Source: Micromonospora_J zhanjiangensis | GTDB taxonomy: Bacteria > Actinomycetota > Actinomycetes > Mycobacteriales > Micromonosporaceae | Length of the DNA: 64,000 bases | Assembly (NCBI RefSeq): GCF_042650605.1 | Contig: NZ_JBHSBN010000001.1 | Location: forward strand, 372,001 to 436,000 | Reading direction: 5' to 3' | In this document: in pieces, positions 47,859-57,310 of the stretch | Layout: the number at the start of each line of letters is the position of its first letter | Position numbering within the stretch: the stretch's first letter is position 1 | Position numbers and translations under genes: made by a program | Notes under the pieces: model-generated | What the model was told of the DNA's origin: nothing | The model's input: only the letters and a program-made list of their open reading frames with translations | The model's database searches: none

Positions 47859-49523
47859 TCAGCGCCGTTCGAACCAGACGGCGGCGTCGACCGGGAGGAC
47901 GTACCCGCCGTCGCGGGCGGTGAGCGGGGCGCTGGCCAGCAGTGGCTCGCCGTGGCCGGACAGGTGCACCTCGGCGCCGCTGAGGTTGACCGCGCAGACC
48001 AGGGCCGCGGCGCCGGCCGGGCCGGTCCGGGCGAAGGCCAGCACGCCGGGTCCCAGGTCGAGCCAGGTCATGGTGGCCGGCTCGGCGTCGGCCGGCGCGG
48101 CGGTCAGTGCAGGGTGGGCCCGGCGGGCGCGCAGCGCGGCGCGGTACAGCTCCAGCGTCGAGGCGGGATCGCCGGTCTGGGCAGCCACCGACAGCGGGCC
48201 CCAGGTCGTCGGCGCCGGCAGCCAGGACCGGGTGGAGCCGTCCGGCCCGAAGCCGTACGGCGGGGTGTCGCCGTGCCACGGCAGCGGCACCCGGCAACCG
48301 TCCCGGCTCTCGCCGGTACGCCGGAACGACGGGTCCTGGCGTACCTCGGCCGGCAGGTCGAGCACCTCCGGCAGGCCCAACTCCTCGCCCTGGTACAGGT
48401 AGACGCAGCCGGGCAGGGCGAACATCAGCAGCGCGGCGGCCCGGGCCCGGCGCAGGCCGACCTCGCCGTCGCCGTACCGGGTGACGTGCCGCTGGCGGTC
48501 GTGGTTGGACAGCACCCAGGTGGTCGGCGCGCCCACGACGGCGGCCTCGGCCAGCGCCGTGTCGACCACCTTGCGGAACGAGTCGACCGACCAGACGGCG
48601 TCCATGAAGTCGAAGTTGAACGCCTGGTGCAGCTCGTCCGGGCCGACGTAGCGGGCCAGCCGCTGCGGCGTCTCGGCCCACGCCTCGGCGACCGCCATCC
48701 GTCCGCCCGGGTAGCTGTCCAGGATCGGCCGCCAGGACCGGTAGATCTCGTGTACGCCGTCCTGGTCGAAGTACGGCAACCGGGCCTTGCCGAGCAACTC
48801 CACCTGGCGCTGGCCGGTGGCCGACGAGTACCCCACGTCGGGCAGGCCGTCCTGCTTGACCATGCCGTGCGCCACGTCGACCCGGAAACCGTCGACGCCG
48901 CGGTCCAGCCAGAACCGCAGGATGTCCTCGAACTCGGCGCGCACCTCGGGGTGCTGCCAGTTCAGGTCGGGCTGGGCGGGGTCGAACAGGTGCAGGTACC
49001 ACTGGCCGTCCGGCACCCGGGTCCAGGCCGACCCGCCGAAGATCGACTCCCAGTCGTTGGGCGGCAGTTCGCCGTCGGTGCCCCGACCGTCGCGGAACAG
49101 GTACCGCTCGCGGGCGGCCGAGCCGGGGGCGGCGGCGAGCGCCTCGGCGAACCAGGCGTGCGCGTCGGAGGTGTGGTTGGGCACCAGGTCCACGATGATC
49201 CGCAGGCCGAGCCGGTGCGCCTCGGCGATCATGACGTCGAAGTCGGCGAGGTCGCCGAACATCGGGTCCACGTCCCGGTAGTCGGCCACGTCGTAGCCGC
49301 CGTCGACCATGGGGGAGCGGTAGAACGGGGTGAGCCAGAGCGCGTCCACGCCGAGGTCACGCAGGTACGGCAGTCGGTCCCGGACGCCCAGCAGGTCGCC
49401 GGTGCCGTCGCCGTTCGAGTCGGCGAAGCTGCGGACGTAGACCTGGTAGACCACGGCCGAGCGCCACCAGGTGTCGTCGGTGGTGGGCGCGGGCGCGGTG
49501 CTGCTGTCGGTGGAGGGGGGCAC
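47859..49523 (-). CDS. aglA: Alpha-glucosidase (GH13), maltodextrin-degrading type
   Basis: A 554-residue cytoplasmic GH13 enzyme. WWRSAVVYQVYVRSFADSNGDG starts the barrel, LWLTPFYRSPMVDGGYDVADY, IVDLVPNHTSD, nucleophile DGFRVDVAHGM, acid/base VAEAWAET, and third carboxylate LSNHDRQRHVTRYG follow in order. The fold and motifs match oligo-1,6-glucosidase/alpha-glucosidases that hydrolyse maltose and maltodextrin. It follows the MalR-type repressor gene on the same strand; a GCAAG-C-CTTGC dyad lies 97 bp upstream of its ATG. Confidence 0.93.
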   Translation of the reverse strand: MPPSTDSSTAPAPTTDDTWWRSAVVYQVYVRSFADSNGDGTGDLLGVRDRLPYLRDLGVDALWLTPFYRSPMVDGGYDVADYRDVDPMFGDLADFDVMIAEAHRLGLRIIVDLVPNHTSDAHAWFAEALAAAPGSAARERYLFRDGRGTDGELPPNDWESIFGGSAWTRVPDGQWYLHLFDPAQPDLNWQHPEVRAEFEDILRFWLDRGVDGFRVDVAHGMVKQDGLPDVGYSSATGQRQVELLGKARLPYFDQDGVHEIYRSWRPILDSYPGGRMAVAEAWAETPQRLARYVGPDELHQAFNFDFMDAVWSVDSFRKVVDTALAEAAVVGAPTTWVLSNHDRQRHVTRYGDGEVGLRRARAAALLMFALPGCVYLYQGEELGLPEVLDLPAEVRQDPSFRRTGESRDGCRVPLPWHGDTPPYGFGPDGSTRSWLPAPTTWGPLSVAAQTGDPASTLELYRAALRARRAHPALTAAPADAEPATMTWLDLGPGVLAFARTGPAGAAALVCAVNLSGAEVHLSGHGEPLLASAPLTARDGGYVLPVDAAVWFERR

Positions 49524-49619
49524 TGGCCGTCCGATCGTGACGTGGCGTCTGGGTCCGCGGCCGCACCGGGCCGCGCGAGAGGATCAGTGCAGAATGCCGG
49601 CCAACCCTGCAAGAGTCAA

Positions 49620-49630
49620 GCAAGCCTTGC
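49620..49630. promoter_or_regulatory. MalR-like dyad upstream of the alpha-glucosidase
   Basis: GCAAG-C-CTTGC is a perfect inverted repeat with a one-base spacer between the repressor gene and aglA; another GCAAG lies at 49609. The same half-sites occur before malE with a two-base spacer. Confidence 0.55.
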
Positions 49631-49645
49631 GCAAGAAGCCGGCCG

Positions 49646-50752
49646 TCAGCTCCGACCGGCGAGCGCGGTACCGGCCGGCGACTGGTCGGGCGGCGGCGCC
49701 GCGACCGGGCCCGGCTGGGTCGGCGTGGTCGGCCGTGCCGGCGGGGCGACCGCGGTCGAGCCGCGCACCACCAGTTCCGGCCGGAAGACGTACTCCGAGT
49801 GCGGGGCGGGGTGGCCGTGGATCTCGTCGACCAAGGCCCGGACGGCGGCCACCGCCATCGAGATGACCGGCTGCCGCATGGTGGTCAGCGGCGGCTCGGT
49901 GAAGGCCATCAGCGGCGAGTCGTCGAAGCCCACCACGGACAACTCGCCCGGCACCGCCAGGCCGCGGTGCCGGCCGGCCCGGATCGCGCCGAGCGCCATC
50001 AGGTCCGAGCCGCAGACCACCCCGGTCACGCCGCGGTCCAGCAGCCGGCCGGCGGCCGCCTCGCCACCCTCCACGCCGAACAGCGACAGCTCGGTCAGCT
50101 CGGCCAGGTCGGCGTCGGTCACCCCGAGCAGCCGCCGCATGGCCGCCTTGTAGCCGGCCACCTTGCGCTGCACCGGTACGAACCGGTCCGGTCCGGTGAT
50201 CAGCCCGATCCGGCGGTGGCCCAGGGCGACCAGGTGGGCCACCGCGAGTTCGCCGGACTCCCGGTCGTCGCAGGAGACGAAGGGCGCCGGGATGCCGTCG
50301 GCGTACCCGTTGATCAGGACGATCGGCAGCGGGCGGGCCACCAGCGCGCGGTACCGGTCGTGGTTGGCCGCGGTGTCGGCGTGCAGGCCGGAGACGAAGA
50401 CGATGCCGGAGACCTGTCGGTCGAGCAGCATCTCGACGTACTCGTCCTCGGTCACCCCGCCGGGGGTCTGGGTGCACAGCACCGGGGTGAAACCGGTCTG
50501 CGCGAGGGCTGTCTCGATCATCTGCGCGAAGGCCGGGAAGATGGGGTTCTCCAGCTCCGGCACCACCAGGCCGACCAGGCCGGCGCTGCGCTTGCGCAGC
50601 CGGGCCGGCCGCTCGTAGCCGAGCACGTCCAGGGCGGTGAGCACGGCCTGCCGGGTCTCCGGCGCGACCCCGGGGCGGTCGTTGAGCACCCGCGACACCG
50701 TGGCCTCGCTGACTTCGGCCTGTTGGGCGATGTCGGACAGTCGAGCGCGCAT
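49646..50752 (-). CDS. malR: LacI-family repressor, MalR-type
   Basis: A 368-residue regulator. The LacI HTH is at the N-terminus (RLSDIAQQAEVSEATVSRVLNDRPGVAPETR), then the hinge helix ALDVLGYERPA. The ligand domain follows (GLVGLVVPELENPIFPAFAQMIE, then GVVCGSDLMALGAIRAG and LSVVGFDDSPLMAF). It sits between aglA and malEFG and shares dyads of GCAAG/CTTGC with Streptomyces MalR. Maltose or a maltodextrin is the likely inducer. The C-terminus has a proline-rich tail. Confidence 0.9.
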   Translation of the reverse strand: MRARLSDIAQQAEVSEATVSRVLNDRPGVAPETRQAVLTALDVLGYERPARLRKRSAGLVGLVVPELENPIFPAFAQMIETALAQTGFTPVLCTQTPGGVTEDEYVEMLLDRQVSGIVFVSGLHADTAANHDRYRALVARPLPIVLINGYADGIPAPFVSCDDRESGELAVAHLVALGHRRIGLITGPDRFVPVQRKVAGYKAAMRRLLGVTDADLAELTELSLFGVEGGEAAAGRLLDRGVTGVVCGSDLMALGAIRAGRHRGLAVPGELSVVGFDDSPLMAFTEPPLTTMRQPVISMAVAAVRALVDEIHGHPAPHSEYVFRPELVVRGSTAVAPPARPTTPTQPGPVAAPPPDQSPAGTALAGRS

Positions 50753-50772
50753 GGCGGCACCTTAGCCCATGG

Positions 50773-50888
50773 GCAAGTTCTTGCGCCGACGACTGCAAGG
50801 ACTTCCATAATCTGAAAGCTCTTGCTACGGTCCCGGAAACACGCCACACCTGCGGCGCGAGATCCCGGCGCCGGTTGAAAGAACTTAC
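50773..50888. promoter_or_regulatory. Four GCAAG-N2-CTTGC operators between malR and malE
   Basis: A perfect dyad GCAAG-TT-CTTGC at 50773-50784 is followed by degenerate copies at 50794-50805 (GCAAG-GA-CTTCC), 50814-50825 (GAAAG-CT-CTTGC) and 50877-50888 (GAAAG-AA-CTTAC). The first three are spaced 21 and 20 bp, two helical turns. They lie in the divergent malR/malE promoter. Confidence 0.7.
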
Positions 50889-51010
50889 ACCGACCTGCCC
50901 GTGACCTGCACCGGCCCCGCGCCGGTACGACGGTCCGCGGTGCGGTCGATAACCCCCTCGGTCGGACGGCGCCACCCGAGCCCGCCCGGCCATGATCGAC
51001 AGGAGTACCG

Positions 51011-52255
51011 ATGCGCATCCGTACCGCGGGTGTGGTCGCCGCCCTCGCCCTGGCGCTCGCCGCCGCGGGCTGTGGCGGCGACGGCAAGCCGGCCGCCAAG
51101 GAGTCCGCCAAGGCGGCCGGTGGCAAGTTGGTCATCTGGGCCGACGACAAGCGCACCGCCGCCCTCAAGCCGTTCGCCGAGAAGTTCGGCCAGGAGAACG
51201 GCGTGACCGTCGAGGTCCAGGCCGTCTCCAAGGAACTGCAGACCACCTTCGTCACCGCCTCGCAGCAGGGCAGCGGTCCGGACGTGGTGGTCGGCGCGCA
51301 CGACTGGATCGGCAACATGGTCCAGAACGGCGCGATCGACCCGGTGCAGCTCTCCGGCGACATGAAGAGCGCGTTCAACCCGACCGCGGTCAAGGCGGTC
51401 ACCTTCAACGGCCAGACCTACGGCGTGCCGTACGCCATGGAGAACCTGGCGCTGATCCGGAACACCGCGCTGGCCCCCGAGGCGCCGAAGACTATCGAGG
51501 ACCTGGTCGCCTCGGGCAAGAAGCTCCAGCAGGAGAAGAAGGTCAGCGAGATCCTCTGCCTGCAGGTCGGCCAGAAGGGTGACGCGTACCACATCTACCC
51601 GCTGTACGCGTCGGCCGGCGGCTCGCTCTTCGGCACCACCGCGAACGGCGACTACGACCCGAAGGACCTGGGCGTCGGCAAGCCCGAGTCGATCGCGGCG
51701 TTCAAGAAGATCGGCGCGCTGGGCGAGAAGGGCGCCGGGGCGCTGAAGCGGTCCATCGACGACACCAACTCGATCTCCACCTTCACCGGCAAGAAGTGCG
51801 CGTACCTGGTCTCCGGACCGTGGGCCGTGACCGACGCGAAGAAGGCCGGCATCACGTACGACATCTCCGCCGTCCCGCCGTTCGCGGGCGGCAAGGAGGC
51901 CGCGCCGTTCGTCGGGGTGCAGGCGTTCTACGTGGCGGCCAAGAGCAAGAACAAGGCCCTGGCGCAGGAGTTCGTCGCGAACTACACCACCCGGACCGAC
52001 CTCGCCGTGGCGCTCTACCAGGCCGAGCCGCGCCCGCCGGCGCTGACCGCGGCGCTGGACCAGGTCAAGGGCAGCGACCCGGACCTGGCCAAGTTCCAGG
52101 AGGCCGGCAAGAACGGCCAGGTGCTGCCCGCCATCCCGGCCATGGCCGCCATCTGGGACCCGTTCGGCAAGGCGGAGTCCGCGGTCGTCGGCGGCGCCGA
52201 CCCGACCGCCACGGTCACCGCGGCCGGCAAGACCATCGCCGGACAGATCAAGTAA
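51011..52255 (+). CDS. malE: Maltose/maltodextrin ABC transporter substrate-binding lipoprotein
   Basis: A 414-residue solute-binding protein. A signal peptide with lipobox ...AAAGC (Cys ~21) anchors it outside the membrane. KLVIWADDKRTAALKPFAEKFG and VPYAMENLALIRNTAL match family 1 sugar-binding (MalE) proteins, as do GPWAVTDAKKAGI and VQAFYVAAKSKNK. It is first in malEFG and preceded by MalR-like dyads. The ATG has AGGAG upstream. Confidence 0.93.
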   Translation: MRIRTAGVVAALALALAAAGCGGDGKPAAKESAKAAGGKLVIWADDKRTAALKPFAEKFGQENGVTVEVQAVSKELQTTFVTASQQGSGPDVVVGAHDWIGNMVQNGAIDPVQLSGDMKSAFNPTAVKAVTFNGQTYGVPYAMENLALIRNTALAPEAPKTIEDLVASGKKLQQEKKVSEILCLQVGQKGDAYHIYPLYASAGGSLFGTTANGDYDPKDLGVGKPESIAAFKKIGALGEKGAGALKRSIDDTNSISTFTGKKCAYLVSGPWAVTDAKKAGITYDISAVPPFAGGKEAAPFVGVQAFYVAAKSKNKALAQEFVANYTTRTDLAVALYQAEPRPPALTAALDQVKGSDPDLAKFQEAGKNGQVLPAIPAMAAIWDPFGKAESAVVGGADPTATVTAAGKTIAGQIK

Positions 52256-52258
52256 CCG

Positions 52259-53902
52259 ATGAGCACCGAGCTCTCCGGCCCGGGGTCCGCGCTGCGGGCC
52301 CCGGGCCGGGGGCCGGCCGACGGTCGCCGGCCCGAACCGCAGCGCCGCGTCGCGCGTAACGACGCGCCGGTCACCGCATCCGGCCTGGCCGTGAAGGTGG
52401 TGCTCCTCGGCCTGACCGCCGGGATCGCGATCTGGGCGGCCTTCCCGCTGGTCGAGGCCGGCGCGTGGATCGGGCTGGCGATCCTCGCGGGCACCACCGC
52501 CGGACTGTTCTACCTCTACCTGACCCGCCGGCACATCCCGGCGAAGTACCTGATCCCCGGGACGCTGTTCCTGATCGCCTTCCAGGTCGCGCCGGTGCTC
52601 TACACGGCGAGCACCGCGTTCACCAACTTCGGCGACGGCCACCGGGGCAGCAAGCAGGACGCGATCACCGCGATCCAGACCGCCTCGGTGACCCAGGTGC
52701 CCGGCTCGACCGAGTACCAGCTCTCGGTAGCCACCACCGGCGACCCGGCCAGCGGACCGCTGGTCTTCCTGGTCACCGACCCGGCCACCGGGACGGTCCA
52801 GGCCGGCGACGCGGGCGGGCTGACGAAGCTCGACGCCGCCGACGTCACGGTGGGTGGCACCGGCAAGGTCACCGCCGCCAAGGGCTACACCGTGCTGAAC
52901 TTCGGCCAGGCCAGCGCGCGGAGCAAGGAGATCACCGACTTCGCGGTGCCGACCCCCGGTGGCGCCATCCGGTCCAGCGGCCTGTCCCGGGCGTACGAGG
53001 GCAAGGCCGTCCGGGCGTACGACGCGGGGTGCGACTGCGTCCGGGCCGCGGACACCGGGAAGACCTGGACGGCCGACCCGGCGACCGGAACGTTCGTGGC
53101 CGACGACGGTGACCGGCTGGCCCAGGGCTGGCAGGTCACGGTCGGGTTGACGAACTTCACCCGGGTGGTCACCGACCCGAACATCTCCGGACCGTTCCTC
53201 GGCACGCTGGTCTGGAACTTCGCCTTCGCCATCGGCTCGACCGGCGGCACCTTCCTGCTCGGCCTGTTCTGCGCGTTGGCGCTCAACTCGCCCCGGGTAC
53301 GCGGCAAGAACGTCTACCGGGTGCTGATGATCCTGCCGTACGCCATGCCGTCGTTCGCGATGTTGCTGGTCTGGCGGGACATGTTCAACACCGACTTCGG
53401 GCTGCTGAACAACCTGTTCGGCACGCACGTCGACTGGTTCGGGCAGAACTGGTCGGCCCGGCTGGCGGTGCTGCTCGTGCAGCTGTGGCTCGGCTACCCG
53501 TACATGTTCCTGGTCTCCACCGGGGCGCTGCAGGCCATCCCGCGGGAGCTGTCCGAGGCCGGTTCGGTCGACGGGGCGAGCCCCTGGCAGTCGTTCCGGC
53601 GGATCACCCTGCCGCTGCTGCTGGTCGCGCTCTCGCCACTGCTGATCTCGTCGTTCGCGTTCAACTTCAACAACTTCAACGCGATCTACCTGACCACCGA
53701 GGGCGGCCCGTTCCCGGCCGAGAACTCGATGATCGGGGCCACCGACCTGCTGATCACGTACACGTACCGGCTCGCCTTCGGCGGGCAGGGCGCCGAGTAC
53801 GGCTTCGCGGCGGCCATCTCGATCTTCATCTTCACCATCGTCGCGGTGATCTCCGCGGTGAGCTTCCGGCGTACCCGCCGACAGGAGGAGGTGTACTCGT
53901 GA
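52259..53902 (+). CDS. malF: Maltose ABC transporter permease MalF
   Basis: A 547-residue permease. After a polar N-terminus (~40 residues) three hydrophobic segments are followed by a large exported domain (~120-300). The conserved permease core follows, with the EAA loop ELSEAGSVDGASPWQSFRRITLPLL (~435-460) and further helices. The large exported loop resembles the E. coli MalF P2 domain, whereas many actinobacterial MalF are ~330 residues without it. The stop overlaps malG as GTGA. Confidence 0.93.
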   Translation: MSTELSGPGSALRAPGRGPADGRRPEPQRRVARNDAPVTASGLAVKVVLLGLTAGIAIWAAFPLVEAGAWIGLAILAGTTAGLFYLYLTRRHIPAKYLIPGTLFLIAFQVAPVLYTASTAFTNFGDGHRGSKQDAITAIQTASVTQVPGSTEYQLSVATTGDPASGPLVFLVTDPATGTVQAGDAGGLTKLDAADVTVGGTGKVTAAKGYTVLNFGQASARSKEITDFAVPTPGGAIRSSGLSRAYEGKAVRAYDAGCDCVRAADTGKTWTADPATGTFVADDGDRLAQGWQVTVGLTNFTRVVTDPNISGPFLGTLVWNFAFAIGSTGGTFLLGLFCALALNSPRVRGKNVYRVLMILPYAMPSFAMLLVWRDMFNTDFGLLNNLFGTHVDWFGQNWSARLAVLLVQLWLGYPYMFLVSTGALQAIPRELSEAGSVDGASPWQSFRRITLPLLLVALSPLLISSFAFNFNNFNAIYLTTEGGPFPAENSMIGATDLLITYTYRLAFGGQGAEYGFAAAISIFIFTIVAVISAVSFRRTRRQEEVYS

Positions 53903-54750
53903 CCCGGTGGTTCTCCCAGGTCGGCTGGCGGCATCTGGTCGGCCTGCTCGCGATCGCGTTCAGCCTGTTCCCGATCCTGTTCGTGCTCTCCGCGGCGGTG
54001 AACCCGCAGGGCACGCTCAGCTCCACCGACCTGGTGCCCACCGGCGGCGTGTCGGTGGAGAACTTCGGCAAGCTGTTCCAGCGGACCGACTTCGGCCGGT
54101 GGTTCCTCAACTCGGTCCTGATCGCCGTGCTGGCGTCCGCCGCGTCGCTGCTCCTGTCGGTGCTGGCCGCGTACGCGTTCTCCCGGATGCGGTTCCGCGG
54201 CCGCCGGGTGGGTCTGCTGTCGCTGCTGCTGATCCAGATGTTCCCGCAGTTCCTGGCGGTGGTGGCGATCTTCCTGATCTTCTCGAGGATCACCGAGTTG
54301 TGGCCGGCGATCGGCTTCAACACGCCGTGGGGGCTGATCCTGCTCTACCTCGGCGGCGCGCTGGGGGTGAACACCTGGCTGGTCAAGGGCTTCTTCGACA
54401 CGCTGCCCCGGGAGTTGGACGAGTCGGCCACCATGGACGGCGCCACCCACTCGCAGGTGTTCTTCCGGATCATGCTGCCGCTGGTGACGCCGATCCTGGC
54501 GGTCACCGGGCTGCTGGCCTTCATCACCACCATCAACGAGTTCCTGCTCGCCAACGTCTTCCTGACCAGCGGGCAGTCCAAGACGGTGGCGGTCGGCATG
54601 TGGAGCCTGCTCAACGGCGACCAGCGGAACGCCAACTTCGGCGTGTTCGCCGCCGGCACCCTGCTCACCGCGATCCCCACGGTGGCGGTCTTCCAGTTCC
54701 TGCAGCGCTACATCGTCTCGGGTCTGACCGCAGGATCGGTGAAAGGGTGA
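53899..54750 (+). CDS. malG: Maltose ABC transporter permease MalG
   Basis: A 283-residue permease with about six helices and the EAA loop ELDESATMDGATHSQVFFRIMLPL (~175-198). NFGKLFQRTDFGRWFLNSVLIA is typical of MalG. GTG overlaps the malF stop. No dedicated ATPase gene is in the window; actinobacterial sugar transporters commonly share the MsiK ATPase encoded elsewhere. Confidence 0.94.
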   Translation: MTRWFSQVGWRHLVGLLAIAFSLFPILFVLSAAVNPQGTLSSTDLVPTGGVSVENFGKLFQRTDFGRWFLNSVLIAVLASAASLLLSVLAAYAFSRMRFRGRRVGLLSLLLIQMFPQFLAVVAIFLIFSRITELWPAIGFNTPWGLILLYLGGALGVNTWLVKGFFDTLPRELDESATMDGATHSQVFFRIMLPLVTPILAVTGLLAFITTINEFLLANVFLTSGQSKTVAVGMWSLLNGDQRNANFGVFAAGTLLTAIPTVAVFQFLQRYIVSGLTAGSVKG

Positions 54751-54836
54751 AACCGGAGGGGTGTGCGCGGTGCGACCACCCGCGGCCCGAGAGGTGCCGC
54801 TCCGGACGGACGTGAGCCGCGCGAAAGGCGGGTTCG

Positions 54837-56279
54837 ATGCTGCCGCATCACGACGGGTCCGGGCTCTACGTCCCGGACCAGGCGCCGGGGCTGGGCGACA
54901 CGGTCGACGTGTTCGTCCGGGTGCCGGCGACGGCCGGGGTGGACCGGGTGCACGTGCGGACCACCCCGGACGGCGAGCCGAGGTTCGTCGAGGTGCGGCC
55001 GGACCGGCGGGTCGGCGACGAGACGTGGTGGCGGGCGCGGGTGGGCGTGCGCAACCCGGTCACCACCTACCACCGGTACGACGCGAGCGCCTTCGACCGG
55101 GTCGACCCGCTGCTCGGCGGCGACGCGGCGCTGGCCCGGCTGGCCGACGCGGTGCACGCCCGGGGTTGGCGGTTGCTCGGCGACGTGACCAGCAACCACA
55201 CCGGCGACGGGCACGACTGGTTCGTCGCCGCCACCGCCGACGGGTCCGCGCCGGAACGGGAGTTGTACTACTTCGACCCGGCCGGCGGCGACTACGAATC
55301 CTGGAACGGGGTCAAGACGCTACCCAAGCTGAACTGGGCCAGCGCCGAGCTGCGCCGTCGGTTCGCCGGGGCCGCCGACTCCGTGGTCCGGCGCTGGCTG
55401 CGCCCGCCGTACGGGTTGGACGGCTGGCGGGTGGACGTGGCCAACATGACCGGCCGGCGCGGCGCGGACGCGTACACCCACGAGGTGGCCGCGCTGCTGC
55501 GGGCAGTGGTGACCGAGGTCCGGGCGGACGCGCTGCTGATGGCCGAGCACGGCCACGACCACACCGGTGACCTGGACCGGGGCGGCTGGCACGGCACCAT
55601 GAACTACACCGGTTTCACCGATCCGCTGCTGCGCTGGTTGCGGGCCGGTGACCGGCCGCTGCCGACCTTCCTCGGCACCCCGGGCGGGATCCGCCGGCAG
55701 GGCGCCGACGCGATGCTGGCCACCATGGCGGCGTACCGGTCGCTGGTGTCCTGGCGGGCGTGCGCGCACTCGTGGCAGTTGCTCGGCTCGCACGACTCGG
55801 CCCGGAGCCGTACCGTCGTCGGGGACGCGGCCCGGCAGGAGGTGGCCGCCGGGATGCTGGCCACCATGCCGGGCATCCCGATGGTGTACGCCGGCGACGA
55901 GTGGGGCCTGACCGGCGTCAACGGCGAGGACTCGCGTACCCCGATGCCGTGGGACCGGCCGGAGCGGCGGGACGCGGCGACGTTCGCGGCGTACCGGTCG
56001 TTGCTGGGGTTGCACCGGGCGGAGCCGGCGCTGCGGTACGGCGGCCTGCGCTTCGCGCACGCGGACGCGGACACCGTCGTCTTCCTGCGCGAGACGGCGG
56101 ACGACGCGCTGCTGGTGCTGGCCCGCCGCGCCCCCGGCCGCCCGGTCCGCCTGGCCGGCCTCCCCGGCACCGGCGACGCCACCAACCTGTACGGCGGCGC
56201 GGCCCTCCGCCCCGCCTCCGACGGCACGGTCGAACTTCCCGCCGACGGCCCCACCTTCCAGGTGTGGCGTCTGAGCTGA
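54837..56279 (+). CDS. GH13 alpha-amylase-family protein with a probable internal deletion
   Basis: 480 residues. An N-terminal beta domain (GDTVDVFVRVPATAGVDRVHV) is followed by a GH13 barrel. The three catalytic regions remain: DGWRVDVANMTGR (nucleophile), MAEHGHDH (acid/base) and LGSHDSARSR. However RVGVRNPVT joins directly to TYHRYDASAFDRVDPLLGGDAAL, where relatives have about 100 residues with the YQIFPDRF and LYLTPIF barrel strands. The open frame persists, but the first barrel strands are missing, so the fold and activity are doubtful. It follows malG by 86 bp and belongs to the maltodextrin locus. Confidence 0.8.
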   Translation: MLPHHDGSGLYVPDQAPGLGDTVDVFVRVPATAGVDRVHVRTTPDGEPRFVEVRPDRRVGDETWWRARVGVRNPVTTYHRYDASAFDRVDPLLGGDAALARLADAVHARGWRLLGDVTSNHTGDGHDWFVAATADGSAPERELYYFDPAGGDYESWNGVKTLPKLNWASAELRRRFAGAADSVVRRWLRPPYGLDGWRVDVANMTGRRGADAYTHEVAALLRAVVTEVRADALLMAEHGHDHTGDLDRGGWHGTMNYTGFTDPLLRWLRAGDRPLPTFLGTPGGIRRQGADAMLATMAAYRSLVSWRACAHSWQLLGSHDSARSRTVVGDAARQEVAAGMLATMPGIPMVYAGDEWGLTGVNGEDSRTPMPWDRPERRDAATFAAYRSLLGLHRAEPALRYGGLRFAHADADTVVFLRETADDALLVLARRAPGRPVRLAGLPGTGDATNLYGGAALRPASDGTVELPADGPTFQVWRLS

Positions 56280-56397
56280 GGTGGAGCGCCAGAGCTTGGC
56301 GGGAGTCGCCCCTCGGGGGCAATCCGCGCTGACATCTGCGCGCCCAGAGGCGCCGCCAATATTTTGGCCGGGAAATGCCGGGACGGGTGCTTCATAT

Positions 56398-56413
56398 GCG
56401 TACGGGTGTTCGA
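56398..56413 (+). promoter_or_regulatory. LexA-like box upstream of the DUF5131 gene
   Basis: GCGTACGGGTGTTCGA has a full right half-site (GTTCGA) of the actinobacterial SOS box and the same CGTAC-GGGT core as the site at 25908. It lies 33 bp before the ATG, so the start is not leaderless here. Confidence 0.55.
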
Positions 56414-56445
56414 CATCATTGGCTCTCCGAGTGGGAGGAGCGGCA

Positions 56446-57204
56446 ATGGCCGACAAGAGCGCCATCGAATGGACCGAGGCGACCTGGAATCCGACCACTG
56501 GTTGTGACCGAATCTCGAGCGGCTGCGACCACTGTTACGCGCTCACGCTCGCCAAACGGCTCAAGGCGATGGGATCACCGAAGTACCAGGTGGACGGTGA
56601 CCCGCGAACGTCCGGGCCCGGGTTCGGCGTCGCCATTCACGCCGACGCGCTGGACGTTCCGTACCGTTGGCGGGAACCACGGACGGTGTTCGTCAATTCA
56701 ATGTCGGACCTTTTTCACGCTCGGGTACCACTGGCCTACGTGCGGCGGGTGTTCGAGGTGATGCGCAAGACGCCCCGGCACACCTATCAGGTGCTCACCA
56801 AGCGGGCCGCCCGGCTGGCCAGGCTTGCCCCGGAGATCGACTGGCCGGCCAACGTTTGGATGGGTGTCAGCGTCGAGGACGCGAGCCAGACGGCTCGGGT
56901 CGACCACCTGCGGACGGTGCCGGCCGCCGTCCGGTTCGTCTCGGCCGAGCCGCTGCTCGGACCGCTGCCAGGACTCGACCTCGACGGCGTCGACTGGCTC
57001 ATCGCGGGGGGCGAATCGGGAGCCGGATGTCGGAACATGTCCGCCGACTGGGTGCGTGACCTGCGGGATCAGTGCCAGGTGGCCGGGACGGCGTTCTTTT
57101 TCAAGCAGTGGGGCGGTCGTACGCCGAAGGCCGGTGGCCGGGCGTTGGACGGCCGGACCTGGGACGAGATGCCGGTGCGGCGGACGGTCACTGTCGCCGG
57201 GTGA
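56446..57204 (+). CDS. DUF5131 (phage Gp37/Gp68-like) three-cysteine-motif protein
   Basis: A 252-residue protein of the DUF5131 family, known from phages and bacteria. IEWTEATWNPTTGC then SSGCDHCYALTLAKR supply the CxxxxxxCxxC motif (~20-30), recalling radical-SAM iron-sulfur sites. FVNSMSDLFHARVPLAYVRRVF, VWMGVSVEDAS, and GGESGAGCRNMS are family motifs. In mycobacteria a LexA-regulated homologue is known. GGGAGGAG precedes the ATG. The adjacent convergent gene is TcmP, the usual partner. Confidence 0.88.
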   Translation: MADKSAIEWTEATWNPTTGCDRISSGCDHCYALTLAKRLKAMGSPKYQVDGDPRTSGPGFGVAIHADALDVPYRWREPRTVFVNSMSDLFHARVPLAYVRRVFEVMRKTPRHTYQVLTKRAARLARLAPEIDWPANVWMGVSVEDASQTARVDHLRTVPAAVRFVSAEPLLGPLPGLDLDGVDWLIAGGESGAGCRNMSADWVRDLRDQCQVAGTAFFFKQWGGRTPKAGGRALDGRTWDEMPVRRTVTVAG

Positions 57205-57310
57205 CAACGACGAGCGAAGCGTCGCCGTGCCTGCGGCCGCCGAGTCGGAATCGCCATTGTGCGACTGACGGCCGTGCCGTTGGTCGCCGTCTTCCGCGAC
57301 CGCGGGGTGG

